Source: Deltaproteobacteria bacterium
Lineage (GTDB): Bacteria; Desulfobacterota_B; Binatia; UBA9968
Assembly: GCA_005879255.1 (NCBI GenBank)
Contig: VBKY01000018.1
Coordinates: 1 to 18,639, forward strand
DNA: 18,639 nt
Reading direction: 5' to 3'
Position numbers and translations under genes: made by a program. The first letter of the stretch is position 1. Every line of letters begins with the position of its first letter. This document shows positions 13,318 through 18,639 of this stretch, piece after piece. Under the pieces are notes generated by a model that was not told the DNA's origin, made no database searches, and worked only from the letters and a program-made list of their open reading frames with translations.

Positions 13318-15609
13318 CTAAGTCTCGCGACAGACGCAGGGTAGAGTGATTGTGAAGGTCGATCCACGGCCGAGTTTACTGGTCGCCCTTACGGTTCCGC
13401 CGAGAAGCTCGGTAAACGTCTTCACAATGTGCAGACCTAGGCCGACACCGCCGTAAGCACGAGTTCTTGAGCTATCAAGTTGTCGAAAGCGGTCAAAAAT
13501 CACAGGCAGTTCTTTGGCAGGAATGCCGATGCCGGTGTCGCTGACGGCGAGCTCGACATGAGTATTGCCGGGAAGTTGGCGAGCCGTCACGGTCACCGTG
13601 CCCTCGTCGGTAAACTTAAGCGCATTGTTGATGAGGTTTTGCAGGATATGCTTGAGCTTATCGCGGTCGCTGTGCAACAAAGGAAGATCGGCACGATAGT
13701 CCCACTCGACGCGAATTTCTTTTCCGAACGGATAATCGTAGAGCAGTTTGATCTCATCGAATAGCTTCACTAGTGGGAATTCCTCGCAGTCGAGGGACAA
13801 TGCCCCAACCTCGATCTTGGTCGCATTCATGATGCTGTTGACCATGAATAGCAGCTCATCGGCGTGGTGGCCGATTTTGTCCAGGGCTTTACTTTGTTCC
13901 GCGTTAATCTCGCCCATCACGCCTTCCTGAACGAGTTTGGCGTAGCCCGTGATTACGTTCAGCGGTGTTCTCAGTTCGTGGGACATGACGCTTAAAAAGT
14001 CCTCTCTGACTCGGTTGGCCTTTTCCAATGCGATGGCCTGCCGGCTAGTTTGTTCATAGAGCTGAGAATTATAGATGGCGGCGGCGGCATGTCCCGCGAG
14101 ACTCCGAAGAAAAGTGATTTCTTCGTCGCTGAACTGGCGTTTCTCTTGCGCATAAAATGAGAGTATTCCAACCACCTGATTTTTGGCGACGAGCGGCAGA
14201 CCCAGATAGGATTGAAATCCTTGCCGGGCAAAAAATGCGCCGTCGAGGCCAGTGTCGGCATGCTGTATATCTGATATCGAAATGGCGTCCTTCGATTGGA
14301 GAACAGGATGCGTCGATTCGCTGGCCGCAGAGGGTTCGGATTGCCATGTGATTTCATCGATGCCGCGGCAAGCGACTCGACGCAGCTGATGCGTGACTGT
14401 GTCCAGCAACATCACGGTCGTGGCCGTTCGTGGAACCAAGCCCGCAAGTCGCTCCAAGAGAACGCCCAGTACCGCACGCAATTCGAGTGTCGAGGTAGCC
14501 GCGATGTTAAGCTCGTAAAGAGCGGCTTGTCGGTCAGTGTGGCGCTTGATTTGCTGCTGCGCAGCTTTGTCCTTGGTGATATCGCGGATGATGCACACCG
14601 TGGCGGTAGGAAATTTACCAGCATCGCGCATGACGAATGATGAGAGGCTCACCACACCTGCCCCGCCATCGGTCAGGCATTCTTGCTCGCGCAAAGAGCC
14701 GTTAAGAATTTGCCTGGCGAGCTCGTCGCCATCGGCGTCAAACACGCGCACGAGGGTGGAACACGGAGTGCCTACGAGCTCCGTTTCCGTGCGCCCAAAC
14801 ATGCGGCAAGCGCTACGATTGGCGACGCGCACGAAACCGTCGTTGTCCAGGAGCAAAAGGGCGTCGTCCATGGCGTTGATAACCTCTCTGGCGGCGAATT
14901 CGGGCGTGATGTCAACCAGGCGGTAACGTCGAATCGTGCGATCGACAAGGAAGATGAAACCGAGCACTGGGGCATAGCCGAACGGATAGAGGGGCACACC
15001 GAACGCCGCCACGTAGTCGACTGATCCCAGATAAGCGATGCAAAACGCTGCAAGCAAACCTCGGTTTCGTAGCTTGCCGGTGCCGGGAACCGCGGACCGA
15101 ACGGCAGTCCAATAGTGATACAGGCTCAGTGCCATGAGCCCGAAAAAGAAGCAAACAAAGAGAGCAGCCATCCAGTTGTAGATCGGGTAGTAGCCCCACC
15201 AGTAGGGGCGAATCCCGGCAAGAAAGGCCTCACCTGAGAAAGTCGTGATCAGAAAGACGGCGGAAACTTCCCAAACCAACCAGACGCGGCGCTTGTGGCG
15301 GTTGTAGAGCTGCAGTGAGGCGACAGTGAAGTGATAAACCGATGCGGGAATGAACACTATCCCGATATGTCCGATGACGCTCCAGGCCGCCGCCACCGGT
15401 GCGGTCGAGGCGCAGTACATCAACGAATAACCGGACAGCCAGATAGCTGCCGCGGCGGTCATAATCAAAAAGGCAATGCTGACGCGCGAGTAGTGTTCAC
15501 GAACGACAACCATCAGCCCGAGCGCCAGCATGGTACTTGCTGTCAGAAGCGTCGGCAGGGCGAACAAACTGGTTCGATAGTTGGCGGGATTGAGAAGCTC
15601 GGCACTCAT
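13318..15609 (-). CDS. Sensor histidine kinase: 7TM N-terminus, PAS, GAF, HisKA, HATPase
   Basis: This 763-residue protein has about seven hydrophobic segments in residues 15-225, matching the 7TM histidine kinase sensor. A PAS domain follows (~240-350: EVINAMDDALLLLDNDGFVR, then IIRDITKDKA), then a GAF domain (~370-515: LGLPLVAKNQVVGILSFYA). The HisKA domain has the phosphoacceptor H544 in SHELRTPLN. The ATPase domain has the N-box LINNALKFT (659-667), G1 DTGIGIP (691-697) and G2 GVGLGLHIVK (721-730). There is no receiver domain and no response regulator next to it, so it is an orphan kinase in this window. The ATG at 15609 lacks a clear Shine-Dalgarno and lies 18 bp after the stop of the PuuD-like gene, so it probably relies on coupling or readthrough translation. 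Confidence 0.92.
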   Translation of the reverse strand: MSAELLNPANYRTSLFALPTLLTASTMLALGLMVVVREHYSRVSIAFLIMTAAAAIWLSGYSLMYCASTAPVAAAWSVIGHIGIVFIPASVYHFTVASLQLYNRHKRRVWLVWEVSAVFLITTFSGEAFLAGIRPYWWGYYPIYNWMAALFVCFFFGLMALSLYHYWTAVRSAVPGTGKLRNRGLLAAFCIAYLGSVDYVAAFGVPLYPFGYAPVLGFIFLVDRTIRRYRLVDITPEFAAREVINAMDDALLLLDNDGFVRVANRSACRMFGRTETELVGTPCSTLVRVFDADGDELARQILNGSLREQECLTDGGAGVVSLSSFVMRDAGKFPTATVCIIRDITKDKAAQQQIKRHTDRQAALYELNIAATSTLELRAVLGVLLERLAGLVPRTATTVMLLDTVTHQLRRVACRGIDEITWQSEPSAASESTHPVLQSKDAISISDIQHADTGLDGAFFARQGFQSYLGLPLVAKNQVVGILSFYAQEKRQFSDEEITFLRSLAGHAAAAIYNSQLYEQTSRQAIALEKANRVREDFLSVMSHELRTPLNVITGYAKLVQEGVMGEINAEQSKALDKIGHHADELLFMVNSIMNATKIEVGALSLDCEEFPLVKLFDEIKLLYDYPFGKEIRVEWDYRADLPLLHSDRDKLKHILQNLINNALKFTDEGTVTVTARQLPGNTHVELAVSDTGIGIPAKELPVIFDRFRQLDSSRTRAYGGVGLGLHIVKTFTELLGGTVRATSKLGRGSTFTITLPCVCRET

Positions 15610-15627
15610 CGGCTACGCGCGTGGCGA

Positions 15628-16386
15628 TTAGTTGCCCTTGCGTTTTTGGCAGACTGCGGCGAAGGCTGAAAAAATGCGCCGCTGGTGCGTCTGTCGCGGC
15701 GCCAATACTTCCGGGTGCCACTGCAGGCCAAGCACGAACCCATGTTGGGTGCTTTCTATTCCTTCAATGACACCGTCCTCAGCGACAGCATTGACGACCA
15801 GACCTCGACCGAGCTTCTTGATCGCCTGGTGATGGGTTGTGTTGACCTCTAGACTTTGTCGTCTAACGATTTCGTGGAGCTGTGTGCCATCTTGCACTTG
15901 AACCCGATGGCCGCCGACCATCTTTCTGGCGCCCTGTTGATGTTCGACGGCGCCCGGCAGCTGAGCCGCGATGTCTTGATACAGCGAGCCCCCTAACACG
16001 ACATTGATCGCTTGGGCGCCGCCGCAAATTCCCAGGACCGGCAAATCGCGCCGTAGCGCCGATGTCGCGAGCTCGAGCTCAAATTCAGTTCGTTGTGGTT
16101 TGATAATGCCGAGCTGGTTGATGGGCTTCTCTCCATAGTAACGGGGGTGAATGTCGAAGTTGCCGCCGCTGATCAGGAGGCCGTCGAGCAGATTCATGTA
16201 ACGGCGCAGCCCACGGCTCGAATGAATAGCCGGCAAAATCAGCGAAACAGCGCCGGCTCGTTCAACGGCTCTGACATAACGCAGGGGAAGGAACAAGGTT
16301 GGTTCGCTTTTAACATGGCTTCGATTGCTGGAATTGCTTGAAAGATCGGCAGTAATGCCGATCAGCGGGGGAGAGCCACGCCTCAT
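15628..16386 (-). CDS. Class I glutamine amidotransferase-like protein (PuuD/peptidase C26 family)
   Basis: The 252 residues show the gamma-glutamyl-gamma-aminobutyrate hydrolase pattern: PLIGITADLS at the N-terminus, the LFLPLRYVRAVERAGAVSLI block, DGLLISGGNFDIHPRYYGE, the nucleophile C121 in GICGGAQAINVVLGGSLYQD, HHQAIKKLG, and H224/E226 in LQWHPE completing the triad. Members hydrolyse gamma-glutamyl bonds, for example of gamma-glutamyl-GABA. PuuD itself belongs to putrescine catabolism, but no other puu gene is visible here. The context with a lytic transglycosylase makes a gamma-glutamyl peptide from cell wall an alternative substrate. This is inference. The start codon overlaps the end of the transglycosylase gene as ATGA (16383-16386), indicating translational coupling. 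Confidence 0.87.
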   Translation of the reverse strand: MRRGSPPLIGITADLSSNSSNRSHVKSEPTLFLPLRYVRAVERAGAVSLILPAIHSSRGLRRYMNLLDGLLISGGNFDIHPRYYGEKPINQLGIIKPQRTEFELELATSALRRDLPVLGICGGAQAINVVLGGSLYQDIAAQLPGAVEHQQGARKMVGGHRVQVQDGTQLHEIVRRQSLEVNTTHHQAIKKLGRGLVVNAVAEDGVIEGIESTQHGFVLGLQWHPEVLAPRQTHQRRIFSAFAAVCQKRKGN

Positions 16387-18428
16387 TTTTGCGGTTCGTA
16401 GAGCCGTTTGTAAATTCGATGATTACGCAACACAAGTTTAACATAACCCCGCGTTTCGACATAGGGTATACGCTCGACAAATTCTTCGATGTCCTCGGTG
16501 GCGATTTCTTTCTCCCAGCGGTCGACTGCCGCCTCGCCGGCATTGTAAGCGGCAAGAGCTTTGAACCAGTTGTTAGAGTAACGTTGCAGCAAATCTTTGA
16601 GATATTGAGTGCCGAGCGCGACATTGACTTCTGGTTGAAAGAGCGTTTCCGGAGAAGGAGTGGGGAGTCCTAGTTGTTTGGCGACTCGCGCTGCCGTAGG
16701 GGGAATTATTTGCATCAACCCGAGCGCCGCAGCCGGCGACCTCGCACGCGTGTCGAAGAGACTTTCTTGGCGGATCAAAGCCAAAACCAGATAAGGGTCG
16801 AGCCCGCGTTCTTGTGCCTTCTGTTGGATCAATTCCCAATAGGCGAGCGGATAACGATAGAGGTCGCGCTCGCCTTGAGAAATCGGCAACTGATTGGCAA
16901 GGGTGAGGCTGCGGCCGTAAGCACGGCTGTTAAAATATTCGCGCATCAGGAGGGCGCGTACGCGGCCATTCGGCTTGCTCCATCGATTGACCTCGTCCAG
17001 CTCGACAACGGCGAGTTGGTGCAGCGATAGCGCGGTGAGCTCCCGCGCTCGAGAAAGGTGGAAGGTCATCTCCGGGCCGACTGGTGGGTCCGACTCAATT
17101 ACGGCGTTCAGTTTTGTCGGTTTATTGTCTTCAACCGGGCTTCCTAACCGCTCGAGGCCGCGCAGGGCGAGTGCCTGATAGTAGGATTCCTCGCCGCCGT
17201 TGACAATTTGCCGGTGAATCTGCTTGGCGGTCTCCGCATCTCCCAATCGCTCGGCAATACGCGCCTGCCAATAGTAGGCAGCGGTCGCAAACGGACCGTC
17301 TTTGCTCTGCGCAACTAACTCACGAAAACTAGCCGATGCCGACTGTAACTCGCCGCTGCGGTAGTAAAGCCAAGCGAGTCGCCAGGCGGCATCGTCGCGA
17401 ACTTCGCTCTTGGGAAACTGTTTTTGGACGGTAGTGTAAAGCTGGATCGCCTCTTCCTTTCGCCCGAAGTACTCGTGGATGTCAGCGGAAGCATAGCGCG
17501 CGCGGTCGACATCGGCACTCGTCGGATATTTTTCCGCTAGAAGTTTGAAGTGTTCGAGTGCCTGGATATTATCGTGCCGATTCCAGAGAATTTGGCCGAT
17601 TTGGTAAAGCGCTTTGGGAGCTTCGGTGCTATCCGGAAAATCGCGGGCGATCTGTTCCAACACGAGAATCGCTTCGTCTCGACTACGAGTGGCAAGATGG
17701 AGCGCAGCTAGTTTGGTCAGATAACGGAGCCGCAGCTCCGGCTCGGAGACATTATTCAGCAGCTTCTTGTAGAGAATCTCGGCTTCATTACTTTGCCGTT
17801 CGCGGGTCAGGCGATCGGCTTCGTCGGCCAGAGAATCAATCGTGTAAAACGGAAAAAGGTCCGGAAATTTTTCGCGCAACCGGGCTTGGGCCTTTCTCGC
17901 GGGGGCGGTCCAGCGCGAATTGGGTGATGTGTTGCGCAACTCATTGTAAAGGGAATGGGCACGACTGGGATCGCCTTGCGCTTCCAGAGCCTGCGCTTGC
18001 AGGTACAGGGCTTCTTCGGCGATTTCCCGTTTCAGCGATTTGTCCGTGCGGAGTTGGCGCAGCCTGTCGACGGCGCTGGCATAATTCTTCTCGACGATGT
18101 CGGTCTTCGCTCGTAGAAGCGCGGCGTTGGGTAACCAAATGCTCTGTGGAAAGCGCTGTCGCAGCTGAGCCACCAACTGGCGGACCTGGTCTACGTTCGC
18201 CTCACTCAAGGCGATCGCGGCGAGATAGTACAGGCTGTAGTCTGCGAGACGAAACTTTGGTTCGAGGGTTTTTTGAAAGAGTTCTTTCGCCTGGGCGAGA
18301 TTGCCGCTGGAATAGAGCGCATAGGCTTTGGCAAAAATTTCACCCTGATCACCGGTCTGCGGAAATAGCGGCTGAGGAAACCCGGCGAAAATTGACACCA
18401 ACAGAAGTATGCGAGCCCGATTGGCCAT
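16383..18428 (-). CDS. Soluble lytic murein transglycosylase (Slt70-like) with TPR repeats
   Basis: The 681-residue protein has a signal peptide (MANRARILLLVSIFAGFPQP, then LFPQTGDQ). A long helical TPR-type region follows (~30-500, with repeats such as FAKAYALYSSGNLAQAKELF, the ALYQIGQILWNRHDNIQALE block and AWRLAWLYYRSGELQSASA). A C-terminal SLT domain follows (~530-640). The catalytic Glu is E555 in ALIRQESLFDT; it is followed by SPAAALGLMQIIPPTA, NVALGTQYLKDLL and KALAAYNAGEAAVDRW. It cleaves the MurNAc-GlcNAc glycosidic bond in peptidoglycan in the periplasm, forming 1,6-anhydroMurNAc. Slt70 itself is a similar size. It begins a three-gene operon and has only a weak GAAAG upstream. Its 3' end overlaps the next gene by 4 nt. 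Confidence 0.93.
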   Translation of the reverse strand: MANRARILLLVSIFAGFPQPLFPQTGDQGEIFAKAYALYSSGNLAQAKELFQKTLEPKFRLADYSLYYLAAIALSEANVDQVRQLVAQLRQRFPQSIWLPNAALLRAKTDIVEKNYASAVDRLRQLRTDKSLKREIAEEALYLQAQALEAQGDPSRAHSLYNELRNTSPNSRWTAPARKAQARLREKFPDLFPFYTIDSLADEADRLTRERQSNEAEILYKKLLNNVSEPELRLRYLTKLAALHLATRSRDEAILVLEQIARDFPDSTEAPKALYQIGQILWNRHDNIQALEHFKLLAEKYPTSADVDRARYASADIHEYFGRKEEAIQLYTTVQKQFPKSEVRDDAAWRLAWLYYRSGELQSASASFRELVAQSKDGPFATAAYYWQARIAERLGDAETAKQIHRQIVNGGEESYYQALALRGLERLGSPVEDNKPTKLNAVIESDPPVGPEMTFHLSRARELTALSLHQLAVVELDEVNRWSKPNGRVRALLMREYFNSRAYGRSLTLANQLPISQGERDLYRYPLAYWELIQQKAQERGLDPYLVLALIRQESLFDTRARSPAAALGLMQIIPPTAARVAKQLGLPTPSPETLFQPEVNVALGTQYLKDLLQRYSNNWFKALAAYNAGEAAVDRWEKEIATEDIEEFVERIPYVETRGYVKLVLRNHRIYKRLYEPQK

Positions 18429-18628
18429 TTCTTTCGCAAAGTTTAACCAAGCTCGTCTTGGGATTCAATCAAGTCGCGATTCTCTTCCGTGAATGTCGCG
18501 AATGACGCCGTTATTCGACATCGACCGGCAGAGTTGTTTTTTTAACAGATGAACGTTATGGTTTTCGGCAATCGAAGAAGCATGCGGCCACTAGCGGCGG
18601 ATCAGATTCTAGCGGGAGGTGACGTCGT

Positions 18629-18639
18629 TTGAAGATTGA
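18629..18639 (+). CDS. Possible start of a plus-strand gene cut by the right edge
   Basis: GGGAGGTGA (18614-18622) is almost a perfect ribosome-binding site. A TTG (18629-18631) lies 6 nt downstream, followed by AAG ATT and two more bases. Nothing more can be said of the protein. A GTG inside the ribosome-binding site stops after six codons and was not chosen. The 200-bp gap before it (18429-18628) would be a divergent promoter region. Confidence 0.25.

Noticed and set aside
15628..16386. Assigning the gene symbol puuD
   Set aside because: The family fits, but no other putrescine-pathway gene is present and the cell-wall context suggests another substrate, so the symbol was left empty.
18441..18468. 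TTGAAT/TTAAAC pair as a promoter for the transglycosylase operon, overlapping a small CCAAG/CTTGG palindrome
   Set aside because: It would place the transcription start about 6 nt before the ATG, leaving no room for a ribosome-binding site, and the boxes are poor matches.
17558..18505. A 315-codon plus-strand open frame opposite the transglycosylase
   Set aside because: It is antisense to a gene with clear SLT and TPR motifs, its own translation is Arg/Cys/Ser-rich with no recognisable family, and it is best explained as a GC-driven shadow frame.
1..18639. Whole-window use of an alternative genetic code (TGA as sense)
   Set aside because: No other gene has an internal TGA, and other genes end normally on TGA, TAA or TAG, so recoding is specific to the single Sec site.

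Overview
This is a moderately GC-rich bacterial chromosomal segment with tightly packed genes and good Shine-Dalgarno sites. It has no rRNA, tRNA, CRISPR array, insertion sequence or phage gene that I can see. The gene families present (Amidohydro_2 hydrolases, NMT1-type and iron-type periplasmic binding proteins, VOC and PEP-mutase-like enzymes, large 7TM sensor kinases, Slt70-type transglycosylase) fit an environmental Gram-negative heterotroph of the broad 'deltaproteobacterial' soil or groundwater type (for example Desulfobacterota, Binatota or Tectomicrobia). The lineage is an inference and is not proven by the sequence.

Region 1 (1-2683, minus strand) is a three-gene operon: an Amidohydro_2 metal-dependent hydrolase, a cysteine-dioxygenase-like cupin, and a CmcJ/NvfI-family Fe(II)/2-oxoglutarate-type oxygenase that runs off the left edge. 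Region 2 (2814-5488, plus strand) is transcribed divergently from a 130-bp spacer that carries back-to-back TTGACA promoters. It encodes a GrdE-like protein and a GrdB-like protein, relatives of component B of glycine/sarcosine/betaine reductase. The GrdB-like gene is the highlight. Its reading frame seems to stop at a TGA (5243-5245), but the TGA lies exactly where GrdB carries selenocysteine. It is followed by a 6-bp hairpin with a GGC loop at bacterial-SECIS distance, and the GrdB family sequence continues in frame for 80 more residues to a TAA at 5488. The partner lacks the cysteine that becomes the pyruvoyl cofactor in GrdE, and the Sec motif has lost both downstream cysteines. The pair is therefore probably a selenoenzyme with chemistry different from classical amino-acid reductases.

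Region 3 (5701-8335, plus strand) holds two tandem paralogous membrane receptors, each with a transmembrane hairpin, a periplasmic Cache-like domain and a HAMP domain, and each ending right after HAMP with no output domain. Region 4 (8396-13136, minus strand) looks like a catabolic operon: an alpha/beta hydrolase resembling 2,6-dihydroxypseudooxynicotine hydrolase, a two-domain VOC protein, an isocitrate lyase/PEP mutase-like protein with altered active-site motifs, a flavin-reductase-like protein and a periplasmic substrate-binding protein. It ends in a frameshifted remnant of a second, NMT1-type binding protein. Region 5 (13318-18428, minus strand) is an operon of a TPR-containing lytic transglycosylase, a class I glutamine amidotransferase-like (PuuD/peptidase C26) protein overlapping it by ATGA, and a 7TM-PAS-GAF histidine kinase without a cognate response regulator in view. 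At the extreme right edge a strong ribosome-binding site precedes a possible plus-strand start.
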